In this document: positions 43,766 through 54,412 of the stretch, piece by piece | How positions within the stretch are numbered: position 1 is the stretch's first letter | How the letters are laid out: every line of letters begins with the position of its first letter | Assembly: GCA_965237625.1 (NCBI GenBank) | Contig: CBDEGD010000010.1 | Span: forward strand, 1-64,000 | Length of the DNA stretch: 64,000 nt | DNA from: JABDIP01 sp965237625 | GTDB taxonomy: Bacteria; Pseudomonadota; Alphaproteobacteria; DSM-16000; Inquilinaceae | Direction: 5' to 3' | Made by a program: the position numbers and the translations under genes | Notes under the pieces: model-generated | What the model saw: the letters and a program-made list of their open reading frames with translations, nothing else | Told to the model about the DNA's origin: nothing | Database searches by the model: none

Positions 43766-44180
43766 TTAGCGGCCGACACTTGCCGCCGCATGCAGCCGCT
43801 CATCCAACTCCACCTGATAAGCGGTGGCCAGAGCGTTGGTTTCGCTGGCCATGGCAACCACGGCCAACAGCTCTCCCAGCATGGCGTCGGTCATGCCGGC
43901 CTTGCGGGCGCCGGCGGTGTGGGAGTTGATGCAGTAGTCGCAGCCATTGGCGATACTGACGGCGACATACAGCATCTCCTTGGTGACGGGATCGAGAGCG
44001 CCGGGGGCCATCACCTCCTTCAGGCTCTCCCAGGTGCGCTTCAGGGCCGGCGGATGCTGCGCCAGCGCCTTCCAGGAAATTGTTGATCCAGTCGACCTTG
44101 CGGGTCGCCATGATGTCGTCATAGACGGCCCGCACCTCCGGCGACGCATCCTCATACTCCACGAACCGGCTGATCGGCAT
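43766..44180 (-). pseudogene. Carboxymuconolactone decarboxylase (AhpD-like) family protein, frameshifted as sequenced
   Basis: The start MPISRFVEYEDASPEVRAVYDDI is read from 44180 and the body from another frame: SLKEVMAPGALDPVTKEMLYVAVSIANGCDYCINSHTAGARKAG, with the CxxC-x3-H redox/decarboxylase motif. The frames join if one base is removed at the GG of 44075-44076, which turns NNFLEGAG into NNFWKALAQHPP and gives 137 residues. GAGGGGGCGGTG lies before the start. Members are peroxidase-like or lactone decarboxylases. Confidence 0.85.
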
Positions 44181-44233
44181 CACCGCCCCCTCTTGCCCTG
44201 CCCATTGCAACCCGACTCATAACAGACGAACGC

Positions 44234-45242
44234 TCAGGCCGCACAGCGGTCCAGGCTTTGCGAGGCGCGGGCGATGATTGTGCCGACCGCCTCCGATCGC
44301 GGCGTTTCGGCGGCGACCCAGCTGGGCTCCACCGCCGCGAGGCCGCCGGCCCCGGACCGCGCGATCTCGAAGGCAAAGACGAAATCCGGGTGATAGCCCA
44401 TCCTCAGATCGACGATGGCAATAGAGTCGCCGCGATCCTGATAGGTATAGAACCCGTTGCTGAACCATTCCAACCGCCGGACCGAGTCCGATGGCTGGAA
44501 ACCCAGTGGCGCGACGGCCATCCGCTTATGGCGCTCGAGGTTCGAGATCGGGCAGGCATAGAACGGACTGGTCAGGCCGGTCGCGTACTCGGTCTCGCCC
44601 ACCGCCAGGACCTGCCAGAACAGGATATTGAACGGCGTCGGCTGGACGTGCACGCGCATATCCTGCAGCTCGGGATGCGCCTCCGCCTTGGCCCGCACGA
44701 TGGCGTTCCCGGCCAGCCCCGACACAGAGATACAGGGAGCTGGCCGCCAGCAGCGCCCGGTTGATGCGCATGCCGCGCGGCCGGTTGCCCCGCATCAGCC
44801 ACAGGCAGAGGACACCGACGAGCAACAGCGCCGTGTACAGCGGGTCGATGATGAACACCGCCGGCCATGCCACCGGCGCGCCCGCATCGAGCGGCCACAA
44901 GATCTGCGTGCCGTAGGTCGTCAGGGAGTCGAGAATGCTGTGGGTGACGAAGCAAAGCCAGACGGTGACCAGGAGCGGGCCGAAACTCTCGCGGGTGTCG
45001 CGCACCAGCCGGGTGATCGCGTAGGCGACCGCCGGCGCGACGATGGTCTGGACCAGCACCGAATGACTGAAGCCCCGGTGGTAGGTCATGTTGTCGATGT
45101 CATTGCCCATCGGAATCAACGAGTCGAGGTCGGGCATTGTCGCGACCATCCCGCCGATCAGCAGCGCCCGGCCGCCAAGACGCGATCCGAGCGTGGCGCC
45201 TGCGATACCCGCGCCGAGGAGAAACTGGGAAGCTGAATCCAT
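44234..45242 (-). pseudogene. Metal-dependent hydrolase (YbcI/COG1988-like membrane protein), frameshifted as sequenced
   Basis: The N-terminal part (from 45242) has PDLDSLIP, the HRGFSHSVL motif and FVTHSILDSLTTYGT, the metal-binding marks of this membrane hydrolase family, with several helices. Near 44716-44740 the frame breaks after RALLAASSLYL; the other frame continues with SGLAGNAIVRAKAEAHPELQ to the stop at 44234. Removing one base restores 335 residues. Substrate unknown. Confidence 0.82.
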
Positions 45243-45437
45243 TCGGTCGTCCGGCGCTTCGGCTTGGTTCTCGCGACTGGGTAGGACATAGGTCGGCGTG
45301 GGCCATTGTCATACCCCTAAATCGGCCGACCCAAGACAGGGTCGCGACCCGGCGCCCATTGACACAATTTCGCGACAGGTTGGACCTAAGCTCTGCCCGG
45401 CGCTCATAGTGCGGATAGATTTCGATAGCGGAGGCTT

Positions 45438-46937
45438 ATGCGCTTTCTCGTTCGCGGCATTGCCGGCCTGCTGTTGCTGGCACTGACCATCGGCTTCGTG
45501 GCCATCGGCGTGATCCGCTTTATTGGAGCGAGAGATACCGACGAGTCGGGCCGTCCCGGGGCCGCCCGGGAACGCGCCTTCGTGGTCAACGTGGCCACCT
45601 TGGAACGGGTCACGGCCGAGCCGGTCATCACCGCCTATGGCGAGATCCGCAGTTGGCGGACCCTGGAGCTGCGGGCCGCCACCGCCGGCCGGGTGGTCCA
45701 GCTGTCCGACGCTTTCCGGGACGGCGCCGCCGTGGAGGCCGGCACGTTGCTGTTCGCGATCGATCCGGCGGAGGCCCGGGCCAAGCTGGCCGATGCCGGT
45801 GTGGCGCTACTGGATGCCATTGCCGAAGAGGCCGAAGCCCGCGAGGCGTTGGTCGTCGCGGAAGCCGATCTGGCCGCGGCGGAGACCCAGCGCACCCTGC
45901 GGATCCAGGCGCATCAGCGCCAGCGCGACCTGCAGCAGCGCGAATTCGCCGCCGCCGCCACTGTTGAAGAGGCGGAGATGGCGGTGGCCACCGCCGAACA
46001 GACCGTCGCCAGCAGGACCCTGGCGCTGGTGACCGCGCGCAACCGCATCGACCGGGCCACCCGCGCCATCGAGCGGGCCGCCATCACCCGTGACGAGGCC
46101 GCCCGCATCCTCGCCGAGACCCGGGTAATCGCCGAATTCGACGGGCTGCTGAGCGATGTGGACTCGGCCATCGGACGCCGGGTTTCGGCCAATGAGCGGC
46201 TCGGCCTGCTGATCGACCTGGCCGCCCTGGAAGTCGCCTTCCGGGTGTCGAATACCCAGTTCGCCCGACTGCTGGACGGCCGAACCCTGCGCCCGGCCCC
46301 GGTGATGGTCGCGCTTGATCTGGATCGCAGCAGCATCGAGGTGACGGGCCATATCGAGAGGGTTGGCGCGATTGTCGAATCCGGCGATACCGGGCGCATC
46401 GTCTATGCCAAGCTCGACGCCGATGGCGACACCATCCTGCGCCCCGGCGACTTCGTGACCGTCGCCGTAGACGAGCCGCCCCTGGATGACGTGGCCATCA
46501 TCCCGGCGACTGCCGCCGACAGCACCGGGCGGATACTTGTGCTCACCGATGACGACCGGCTGGAGGAAGTTGCGACCACCATCCTGCGCCGCCAGGGCGA
46601 CCTGCTGATCGTCGGATCGGCGCCCTTCGGCGCCCGCTACGTCACCGAACGCACGCCGCAGCTCGGCCCCGGCATCAAGGTCCGGCCTGTCGATGCACCC
46701 GAGCAGGCAGACGGTTCGAGCGCCGCTCTTCCCACGTCAATTGGAACCGGTGTCGGCACGAGCAACGACCGGATCGTGCTCAATGCCGAACAACGCCAGA
46801 GCCTGATGGAGATTCTGGAGGCGGACCGCCGCATGCCGGAAGAGCGCCGCGACCGGCTGCGCAATCTGCTGTCCCAGCCGGAGGTGCCGCGCGGGCTGGT
46901 CGAGCGCCTGCAACTGCGCCGGGCCGAGGGCGGCTGA
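45438..46937 (+). CDS. RND efflux periplasmic adaptor subunit (HlyD family)
   Basis: A 499-residue membrane-fusion protein. One N-terminal transmembrane helix (about residues 7-30), a lipoyl/barrel-sandwich region (YGEIRSWRTLELRAATAGRV), a long alpha-helical hairpin rich in Ala and Glu (about residues 110-220), then beta-barrel domains. It links the inner-membrane pump to an outer-membrane channel, which is not encoded nearby. The permease start overlaps its stop by one base. Confidence 0.92.
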   Translation: MRFLVRGIAGLLLLALTIGFVAIGVIRFIGARDTDESGRPGAARERAFVVNVATLERVTAEPVITAYGEIRSWRTLELRAATAGRVVQLSDAFRDGAAVEAGTLLFAIDPAEARAKLADAGVALLDAIAEEAEAREALVVAEADLAAAETQRTLRIQAHQRQRDLQQREFAAAATVEEAEMAVATAEQTVASRTLALVTARNRIDRATRAIERAAITRDEAARILAETRVIAEFDGLLSDVDSAIGRRVSANERLGLLIDLAALEVAFRVSNTQFARLLDGRTLRPAPVMVALDLDRSSIEVTGHIERVGAIVESGDTGRIVYAKLDADGDTILRPGDFVTVAVDEPPLDDVAIIPATAADSTGRILVLTDDDRLEEVATTILRRQGDLLIVGSAPFGARYVTERTPQLGPGIKVRPVDAPEQADGSSAALPTSIGTGVGTSNDRIVLNAEQRQSLMEILEADRRMPEERRDRLRNLLSQPEVPRGLVERLQLRRAEGG

Positions 46938-49900
46938 TGGACATCCGACATCTTCGGGACAGCGCCAATGCCAGCGGCATCCTGGCCTATCTGGTCCGCC
47001 ACCGGACGGCGGCAAATCTGCTGCTGGTGCTGATGATCGTCGGCGGACTGGCGGCCGCAACAAAGCTGCGCACCCAATTCTTCCCGGACATCGTCATCGA
47101 ATCCGTGACCGTCCGGGTGCCCTGGTCGGGGGCCGGCCCGCAGGACATCGACGACGCCATTATCGCGCTGCTGGAACCGCAGCTGCTGGCCGTCGAAGGG
47201 GTCGTCGAGGTGACCTCGATCGCTCGCGAGAACCTGGCCACAATCGCCCTGGAATTCGAGCCGGGCTGGGACATGCAGCGGGCCATCGACGAGGTGAAGT
47301 CTGTGGTCGACGGCACCACCACCCTGCCCGACGATGCCGAGGAGCCCACCATCCGGCGCGGCGCCTTCCGCGACCGGGTGACCGATCTGGTGATCTCCGG
47401 ACCGGTCGGCGTCGATCAGTTGACCCGGCTGGCGGATGAGCTGAAGTCCCGGCTGTTCCGCGGCGGCGTGACCCGCATCAGCCTTCGCGGCGTCGCCGAA
47501 CCGGTGATCCGCGTGTCGGTGCCGGAAGCAAATCTGCACCGGCACGGGCTGAGCCTGCGCGATCTGGCCAACGCGATCGGCGCGGAAAGCGCGCTCGACC
47601 CGGCCGGCGATCTGGCCTCCAGCGCGACCCGGGTGCGCACCGGGACCGAACGGCGGGACGCCAGCACGGTGGGTGACATCGCGGTGCGCTCGCTGCCCGA
47701 TGGCGGCAAGCTGTTCGTGCGCGACGTGGCGATCATCGAGACCGAGGGGGTGGAGCAAGGCACCGCCTATTTCCACGGCGACGACCCGGCCGTGGTGCTG
47801 CGGGTCGAACGCGGGGCCGATGGCGACACCATCCGGCTTCAGTCGGCGGTGCAGCGGATCGCCGAGGATATGCGCCGGACCCTGCCCGAGGGCGTGACCA
47901 TCACCCTCACCCAGACCCGGGCGGAAGCGGTCAGCGACCGGCTCAAGATCCTGCTGCGCAACGGCGCAACCGGCCTGGCCCTGGTGCTGTTGTTCCTCTT
48001 TCTGTTCTTGTCGGCCCGGACCGCCTTCTGGGTCGCGGCGGGCATCCCCACCGCCATGGCGGCGACCATCGCGCTGATGTGGGTGTTCGGCCTGACCCTG
48101 AATATGGTGTCGCTGTTCGCGCTGATCCTGTGCCTGGGGATCGTGGTCGACGACGCCATCGTCATCGGCGAGCATGCCGACCATCTATCCCGGCACGGGC
48201 TGAGTCCGGCAGACGCGGCAGCGGCGGCGGCACGGCGCATGGCGGCACCGGTGTTCAGCGCCTCGATCACCACGGTCATCGCCTTCTCGGCCCTGGCGGC
48301 CATCGGCGGTCGGTTCGGCTCGCTGGTGCTGGATATCCCGTTCACGGTCGGTGTCATGCTGATCGCCAGCCTGTTGGAATCCTTCTGCATCCTGCCGGCC
48401 CATATGCGCCACGCCCTGTCGGCGCAGAACCGAAGCCCGTGGTACGACGCGCCGAGCCGCGCCTTCAACCGCGGTTTCGTCTGGTTCCGGGCGCGGGTGT
48501 TCCGCCCCGCCATGGCCTATGTCATCGCCGGGCGCTATCCGGTGGTCGGCGCGGCAGTGATGCTGTTGCTGGTCTCCGTCTCGCTGTTTTTCGACGGCAC
48601 CGTGCGCTGGCGCTTCTTCAACGCGCCGGAACGCGCGGTCATCAGCGCCAACATCGCCATGCTGCCAGGCGCCTCGCGGCAGGACACCCGCGACATGCTG
48701 GACGCGATGCAGCGGGCGCTGGAAACTGTCGATGCCCGCTATGCCGAGGAGCACGGGCGGGCGCCGGTGCTGTTCTCCCTGGCGACCGTCGGCGGCAGCA
48801 CCGGGCGCGGCCTGGCCAGCGCCGATTCAAAGGATCGCGACCTGCTGGGCGGGTTCTCGGTCGAGCTGATCGACCCGGACCTGCGCCCCTATTCCTCCTT
48901 CGCCTTCATCGGCGACTGGCAGTCGGAGATCGTCCACCATCCGCTGTTGGAGACCCTGGCCCTACGCGGCCATCGCTCCGGCCCCGGCGGCGACGCCATC
49001 GATGTGGAACTGACCGGCCCCGATATCGTGACCCTGAAGGCCGCCGCCGAGGCGCTGAAATCCGACCTGACCCGGTTCAGCGTGGTCAGCGCATTGGAAG
49101 ACACCCTGGCCTACGACAAGACCGAGTTGGTGCTGACCCTGACGCCGCTGGGCGAGGCGCTCGGCTTCACCACCGATGCGGTCGGCCGCGAATTGCGCGA
49201 CCGGCTGGAGGGCATCGAGGCGGCGGAGTTCGCTGTCGGCGCCCGCACCGCCGAAATCCGCGTCGGCGCGCCGGAAGAGGAACTGACCGCCGCCTATCTC
49301 TACCAGACCCGGCTGGCTACCCCGGGCGGCGGTTATGTACCGCTGAGCGAGATCGTCCGGATCCAGACCCAGCTCGGCTTCTCCGCGATCCGCCGCGAGG
49401 ACGGGCTGCCGGTGGTCAACGTGACCGGTGACATCGCCGAAGACGACCCGGTTGCCGCGGCCGAGGTCACAAGGGCGCTCGCCGAGACGATCCTGCCGGG
49501 GTTGGCCGCCCGGTTCGATGTCGGCTATCGGCTGGGTGGTCTGGCCGAACAGGAATCCGCATTCCTCAGCGACGCCGTGCTCGGCTCCACCCTGTGCCTG
49601 ATCGGCATCTATCTGACCCTGGCCTGGATCTTCGCGTCCTGGACCCGGCCGATCGTGGTCATGCTGGTGATCCCGTTCGGTGCCATCGGCATGATCTGGG
49701 GGCACCATTGGCACGGGCTGCCGCTCAGCATGTTCTCGGTGGTCGGGCTGATCGGCATGTCGGGCATCATCATCAACGATTCCATCGTGCTGGTGACCAC
49801 CATCGACGGCCACGCCAGGCGGCGGCCCTTGATCGGCGCGGTGATCGACGGCTCCGCCGACCGGCTGCGCGCGGTGGTGCTGACGACGCTGACCACCGTC

Positions 49901-50143
49901 GCCGGGCTAACGCCACTGCTGTTCGAGGAGAGCCGGCAGGCGCTGTTCCTGATGCCCACGGTCATTACCCTGGTCTACGGACTCGGCTTCGGCATGCTGC
50001 TGGTGCTGGTGGTGACCCCGTCGCTGATCGCCATCCAGAACGATATCGGCCTGCTGATGCGCTCCAGCCGTCGGCTTCTGAGTCACGGCGCGAAGATGGG
50101 CAAGCGACGGCTTGGGCCTACCAGCGTGGCCGGTGCGGATTAG
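46937..50143 (+). CDS. RND efflux transporter permease subunit (AcrB/MMPL-like, HAE1/heavy-metal type)
   Basis: A 1068-residue pump with the RND topology: helix 1 (about residues 20-40), a first periplasmic domain with SGAGPQDID, helices 2-6 (LALVLLFLFLFLSARTAFW; GIVVDDAIVIGEH, proton-relay Asp residues), a second periplasmic domain, and helices 8-12 (GMSGIIINDSIVLV). It uses the proton gradient to export drugs or other compounds. It is coupled to the adaptor gene (TGATG). Confidence 0.95.
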   Translation: MDIRHLRDSANASGILAYLVRHRTAANLLLVLMIVGGLAAATKLRTQFFPDIVIESVTVRVPWSGAGPQDIDDAIIALLEPQLLAVEGVVEVTSIARENLATIALEFEPGWDMQRAIDEVKSVVDGTTTLPDDAEEPTIRRGAFRDRVTDLVISGPVGVDQLTRLADELKSRLFRGGVTRISLRGVAEPVIRVSVPEANLHRHGLSLRDLANAIGAESALDPAGDLASSATRVRTGTERRDASTVGDIAVRSLPDGGKLFVRDVAIIETEGVEQGTAYFHGDDPAVVLRVERGADGDTIRLQSAVQRIAEDMRRTLPEGVTITLTQTRAEAVSDRLKILLRNGATGLALVLLFLFLFLSARTAFWVAAGIPTAMAATIALMWVFGLTLNMVSLFALILCLGIVVDDAIVIGEHADHLSRHGLSPADAAAAAARRMAAPVFSASITTVIAFSALAAIGGRFGSLVLDIPFTVGVMLIASLLESFCILPAHMRHALSAQNRSPWYDAPSRAFNRGFVWFRARVFRPAMAYVIAGRYPVVGAAVMLLLVSVSLFFDGTVRWRFFNAPERAVISANIAMLPGASRQDTRDMLDAMQRALETVDARYAEEHGRAPVLFSLATVGGSTGRGLASADSKDRDLLGGFSVELIDPDLRPYSSFAFIGDWQSEIVHHPLLETLALRGHRSGPGGDAIDVELTGPDIVTLKAAAEALKSDLTRFSVVSALEDTLAYDKTELVLTLTPLGEALGFTTDAVGRELRDRLEGIEAAEFAVGARTAEIRVGAPEEELTAAYLYQTRLATPGGGYVPLSEIVRIQTQLGFSAIRREDGLPVVNVTGDIAEDDPVAAAEVTRALAETILPGLAARFDVGYRLGGLAEQESAFLSDAVLGSTLCLIGIYLTLAWIFASWTRPIVVMLVIPFGAIGMIWGHHWHGLPLSMFSVVGLIGMSGIIINDSIVLVTTIDGHARRRPLIGAVIDGSADRLRAVVLTTLTTVAGLTPLLFEESRQALFLMPTVITLVYGLGFGMLLVLVVTPSLIAIQNDIGLLMRSSRRLLSHGAKMGKRRLGPTSVAGAD

Positions 50144-50178
50144 CCCCGGCGACTTCGCTTGCCGGCTGGGTTTTCAAT

Positions 50179-50811
50179 TCAGGAGCGCAGTTCCTTTAGC
50201 CCGTCGGCGATCAGCTTCGCGCCGAGCACGCCGAACACCGCACCGAATGTCGCCTCTATGAATTGCGCTGACCGGCCATAGAGCCGCATGGCGAGGCCGG
50301 TCGAGAACATCAGGGCATAGCTGCCATAGATCATCATCGCCGACAGGGACACGCAGGCGCCGATGAAAAGGAACTGGGAATTGGAGAGATTTGCCGAGGC
50401 CAGGAAAATCGACACGGCAATCCACATCAAGGCGGCTTTCGGGTTCGTCAGGACCACAACGAACCCGGTTGCGAAAGCCCGCGAACCGGTCGTCCTCATG
50501 CCGGCGGTGCCGTTGCCCGCTTTCGATCCGCGCCAAGCCTGGAGCAGCGCCTTCGCGCCGAGGAAGAGCAGGTAGCCACCGCCCAGCAGCTTCATTGCAG
50601 TGATGGATTGGGGAAACGCCTTCAGAAACGCCCCGATGCCGACGGTGAACAGCACTGCCCAGACGAAGACGCCGCTGGCCACCCCGGCCGCGGTCATCAC
50701 CCCGGCCTTGCGCCCGGACCCGAGGGAGATCGACGAGACCGCCATCAGGTTTGGACCCGGCGCCATTTGGGCGAGAAAGACGCCGAAGATCAGGGGCAGA
50801 AAGTCCAGCAC
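50179..50811 (-). CDS. LysE family translocator
   Basis: A 210-residue inner-membrane exporter of the LysE/RhtB family with about six helices; the N-terminal motif QMAPGPNLMAVSSISLGSGRKAG is typical. Members export amino acids or homoserine lactones. Downstream of, and convergent with, the RND gene. Confidence 0.9.
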   Translation of the reverse strand: MLDFLPLIFGVFLAQMAPGPNLMAVSSISLGSGRKAGVMTAAGVASGVFVWAVLFTVGIGAFLKAFPQSITAMKLLGGGYLLFLGAKALLQAWRGSKAGNGTAGMRTTGSRAFATGFVVVLTNPKAALMWIAVSIFLASANLSNSQFLFIGACVSLSAMMIYGSYALMFSTGLAMRLYGRSAQFIEATFGAVFGVLGAKLIADGLKELRS

Positions 50812-50882
50812 GGGCAGTCCTCCGACGCGGATGAGTGGGGCTGTACTTTGTCGCCTCTCAGGGCGGATGGCTCAAGAAAAAG

Positions 50883-50958
50883 CCGTCATTGCGAGCGAAG
50901 CGCGGCAATCCACTTTCGGCTGCAACAGTGGATCGCCACGCTTCGCTCGCGATGACGG
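50883..50958. repeat. REP-like palindrome (CGTCATTGCGAGCGAAGCG family)
   Basis: CGTCATTGCGAGCGAAGCGCGGCAATCCACT pairs with AGTGGATCGCCACGCTTCGCTCGCGATGACG with few mismatches around a 14-base loop. It lies between the LysE gene and the end of the sugar importer operon and could act as a terminator. This sequence type is frequent in bacterial intergenic regions. Confidence 0.75.
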
Positions 50959-50979
50959 TGCGGAGATCGCGAGCCCGTA

Positions 50980-51939
50980 TCAGCGTTCGCCGGTCTTGCC
51001 GCCGGCCAGGGTGATCACACCGATGATGATGGCGCCGGTGAGGACCAGGCGGAGGCCGGCGCCGACGCCGAAGGTGTTGAGCATGGTGACCAGCAGGAAC
51101 AGGAACAGGGCCGCGCCCCACAGGCCGGAGACGTTGGAGTATCCACCGGCCACCGAGGTGCCGCCGATCACCACCACGGCTATCGACGCCAGCAGGTACT
51201 CCGCGCCCATGTTCAGGGAAGCACCGCCGGAAAATCCGGACAGGACGAAGCCGCAGAGCCCGGCGAATACCGCGCACATCACATAGGTGGCGAACCGCAC
51301 CAGCCCGACCGAAATTCCTGCCAGCAGGGCCGCGCGCGGGTTCTGGCCGATGGCGATCACTGAGCGTCCGTAGACGGTGCGGTGAAAGACCACCGCCATC
51401 ACCCCGGCCAGTACGATCACGCAGACCGCCAGCACCGGTATTCCGGCGATCTGCCAGGTGGTGAAATCGGCCAGGGCGGGCGGCGGCTTGATCTTGATGC
51501 CGCGCCCATAGGCGATCGCCGTGGACTGCACCAGGAAGCTGGAGGACAGGGTGGCGATGATCGGCGGGATGCGCAGCAGCCGGATCAGCGCGTAGTTGAA
51601 CACTCCGACCACCGCTCCGCAGGACAGGGCGACCAGCAGCCCGACGAGGATCATCGAATCCTGGGTCGCCATTACTTTCATCGACACCGCGCCAGCCACG
51701 GTCATGGTCGCCGGGATCGACAGGTCCACATTGCCGGGGCCGAGCGTGATCACATGCATCTGGCCGATACCGACGATCACCGAGAAGGCGGCGAAGGAAA
51801 ACGCGGCGGTCAGCATCTGGGTGGCGCCCTGGCCGCCGGTGAACAGGATGGTCGCCAGCCAGACCAGGATCGCGCCCATATAGGCCCAGATCCAGGGCTG
51901 CTCCCGAGCCGTGCGCAGCCGCTTGGCGAGGACGCTCAT
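50980..51939 (-). CDS. ABC transporter permease, RbsC/sugar type (second permease)
   Basis: A 319-residue inner-membrane permease of the BPD_transp_2 family with eight to ten helices and the VIAIGQNPRAALLAGI segment typical of sugar importers. Its start overlaps the end of the other permease gene by four bases (ATGA). It is the last gene of the four-gene importer operon. Confidence 0.92.
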   Translation of the reverse strand: MSVLAKRLRTAREQPWIWAYMGAILVWLATILFTGGQGATQMLTAAFSFAAFSVIVGIGQMHVITLGPGNVDLSIPATMTVAGAVSMKVMATQDSMILVGLLVALSCGAVVGVFNYALIRLLRIPPIIATLSSSFLVQSTAIAYGRGIKIKPPPALADFTTWQIAGIPVLAVCVIVLAGVMAVVFHRTVYGRSVIAIGQNPRAALLAGISVGLVRFATYVMCAVFAGLCGFVLSGFSGGASLNMGAEYLLASIAVVVIGGTSVAGGYSNVSGLWGAALFLFLLVTMLNTFGVGAGLRLVLTGAIIIGVITLAGGKTGER

Positions 51940-52877
51940 CGTCTTGCCTCAGCCCGGTTGATCAGCACCCGTAGCGCCAGCACGATGATCAGGATGCCGC
52001 CCTGCGCGCCGATCTGCCAATCGGGCGATATGCGCAGGAAGGACAGGAAGGACCCGGCCAGGGTCAGGGTGGCGGCGCCGATCACCGCGCCGATCGGCGA
52101 GATGCGCCCGCCGACGAACTCACCGCCGCCCAGGATCACCCCGGCGATCGACAGCAGGGTGTAGCGCAGCGCGATATTGGCGTCGGCCGAGGTGGTCAGG
52201 CCGATCAGCGACAGGCCGGACAGGACGCCGAAGAATCCCGCCAGGGCGAACATGGTCACCTTGACCCGCAGCAGCGACCAACCGGCCCGCGCCACCGACC
52301 GGGGATTGCCGCCGGCCCCGCGCAGAACTGCGCCATAGGCGGAGCGCATCAGCCCGATATGAACGATCGCAGCCAACCCGACAGAGGCGAAGATCGTGAA
52401 TGGGACGACCGGCGTCTTGAAAGTCATGATCGCCCGGATCCAGTCCGGCACCGCGCCACCGGGGGTCGGCAGCACCAGCAGGGCAAGGCCGAGCCAGACG
52501 AAGGACATGCCCAGCGTGACCACGATCGACGGCAGGTTGCGCAGATGGATGAGGGCGCCCAGCGCGGCATAACCGGCAATACAGCCGGCCAGCGCCACCA
52601 CGCCCAGCAGCGGCGTGTCGCGCAGCCAGGTGGCGCCGATGCAGGCCACCAGCCCGACGAAGGAGCCGATCCCCAGATCGAGATCGTTGACCGTGATCAC
52701 GCACATCTGGGCGATGGTGGCAAAGGCGATGGGCAAAGCGAGATTGAGCAGCAGGTTCAGGCCGAAATAGCTCATCGCGCGGGGCTGAAGGTAGAAGATC
52801 GCGGTCAGAATAACCGCCAGCGACAGCGCCGGCAGCAGGCTGCGCAGCAGGCGCGGCGACAGGGACGGCACAATCAT
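51936..52877 (-). CDS. ABC transporter permease, RbsC/sugar type (first permease)
   Basis: A 313-residue relative of the next permease, with the segments NDLDLGIGSFVG, AVLRGAGGNPRSVARAG and ISPIGAVIGA. The ATG at 52877 overlaps the ATPase stop (ATGA). A longer in-frame start is possible but runs into the ATPase gene. Two different permeases suggest a heterodimeric channel. Confidence 0.92.
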   Translation of the reverse strand: MIVPSLSPRLLRSLLPALSLAVILTAIFYLQPRAMSYFGLNLLLNLALPIAFATIAQMCVITVNDLDLGIGSFVGLVACIGATWLRDTPLLGVVALAGCIAGYAALGALIHLRNLPSIVVTLGMSFVWLGLALLVLPTPGGAVPDWIRAIMTFKTPVVPFTIFASVGLAAIVHIGLMRSAYGAVLRGAGGNPRSVARAGWSLLRVKVTMFALAGFFGVLSGLSLIGLTTSADANIALRYTLLSIAGVILGGGEFVGGRISPIGAVIGAATLTLAGSFLSFLRISPDWQIGAQGGILIIVLALRVLINRAEARR

Positions 52878-54358
52878 GTGGCCTCGCCGAAGGAGGCGCG
52901 CAGGACTTTTTCTTCCGTGAGCTGGCCGAGCGCGAGATCGGTGACGATGCACCCATCGCGAAAGACGTAGACGTGGTCGCAATGGGCGAGTTCGTCCATC
53001 TCCGTGGTGTACCAGACGAAGGTCCGGCCCTTGGACGCCTCGTCGCGGAGCATGCCGTATACCTCCTGCTTGGTGCCGATATCGACTCCGCGCATGGGGT
53101 CGTCCATCAGGATGATCTCTGAATCCGAGGCCAGCGCCCGGGCGAACAGGGCCTTCTGCTGATTGCCGCCGGACAGCGACAGGATGTTGTTGTCCATGTC
53201 CGGGGTGACGATGCCGATCCGCTCCCGCCATTCCGCCGCCAGACCCGCCTCCGCCGCCAGATCGATCAGGCCGAAGCGCAGCATGCGCCGCATCGATCCG
53301 ATGGCGATGTTCCGGGCGATCGACCAGAGCGGGAAGATACCGTCGGTCTGCCGGTCGCCGGCGACCAGCGCCATCGGCCGCTCACCCGCGCCGTGGCGTT
53401 CCTGAACCGCAGACCCGTCGAAGATGCCGATCAGCATATCGGTCTGGCCATGGCCGCCGAGCCCGGCCAGACCGATGATCTCGCCGCCATGGACCGACAA
53501 CGCCTGGCCGTCGATCTGGCCGCCAGCCTGTCCCGGAGGCCGTGCCGTGATCAGCGGCGCCGAGCCGTCGCGTTTCGTGCGATCGTCGACGGATTCCACC
53601 GCCCCCTCCTCGGCAACGCTGCCCATGGCCGCCACCAGCGTGGCCCGCGTGAATCCGTCCGCCGGGCGTGCATCCACCACCGCCCCGTCGCGCATGACCA
53701 CGATCCGGCCCGCCGTAGACAGCACCTCGCCAAGCAGGTGGGAGATCAGGACACAGGCGCCGCCGCCGGCCACGAACCGCCGCACGAAGGCCAGAAGCTG
53801 CTCGGCGACCACCGCGTCCAACGAGGAGGTCGGCTCGTCGAGGATCACCAGATCGCCAGGCGCGTCGGTGACGGTGAAGGCGCGCGCGATCTCCACCATC
53901 TGGCGGCGGGCGATGGACAGATCGCCGACCAGCGCCGTCGCCGCAATGCCGTGGCCGGGGAAGATCTCGTCGAGCTTGGCGCCGATCAGCGCTGCCGCCT
54001 TCGCCCGCCAGCCAAAACCGCGCAGCATCGGATGCAGGATGCGGGCATTCTCCGCCACGGTCAGGTTCGGGCAGAGCGACAGCTCCTGGAAGACGCAGCG
54101 GATGCCGACACGGTGGGCGAATCCCACCGAATAGGACGGCCCGACATCCTCGCCGCGAACCCGTATCTGCCCCTCGCTCGGCGCCAGGGTGCCGGCGAGG
54201 ATGCTCATCAGGGTCGATTTGCCCGCGCCGTTATGGCCGACGAGGCCAAGGCATTCGCCGCCCCGCAATGCCAGATCGACACCGCCCAGCGCGCGGACGG
54301 CGCCGAAATATCTCTCGACGCCGTCCAGATTGACGATCGCTTCGCCGGACGAATTCAT
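52874..54358 (-). CDS. Sugar ABC transporter ATP-binding protein (RbsA type)
   Basis: A fused double ATPase of 494 residues. Cassette 1 has GHNGAGKST, LSIARRQMVEIARAF and LVILDEPTSSLD; cassette 2 has a degenerate Walker A (GLGGHGQTD), LSGGNQQKALFARAL and LMDDPMRGVDIGT. The asymmetric cassettes are typical of carbohydrate importers of the CUT2 class. It follows the binding protein by 54 bp. Confidence 0.95.
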   Translation of the reverse strand: MNSSGEAIVNLDGVERYFGAVRALGGVDLALRGGECLGLVGHNGAGKSTLMSILAGTLAPSEGQIRVRGEDVGPSYSVGFAHRVGIRCVFQELSLCPNLTVAENARILHPMLRGFGWRAKAAALIGAKLDEIFPGHGIAATALVGDLSIARRQMVEIARAFTVTDAPGDLVILDEPTSSLDAVVAEQLLAFVRRFVAGGGACVLISHLLGEVLSTAGRIVVMRDGAVVDARPADGFTRATLVAAMGSVAEEGAVESVDDRTKRDGSAPLITARPPGQAGGQIDGQALSVHGGEIIGLAGLGGHGQTDMLIGIFDGSAVQERHGAGERPMALVAGDRQTDGIFPLWSIARNIAIGSMRRMLRFGLIDLAAEAGLAAEWRERIGIVTPDMDNNILSLSGGNQQKALFARALASDSEIILMDDPMRGVDIGTKQEVYGMLRDEASKGRTFVWYTTEMDELAHCDHVYVFRDGCIVTDLALGQLTEEKVLRASFGEAT

Positions 54359-54412
54359 GGCCCGCCGGAACCGGCCGCGAAATGTCCGACCCAGCCGAAA
54401 CCGGTCATCGGA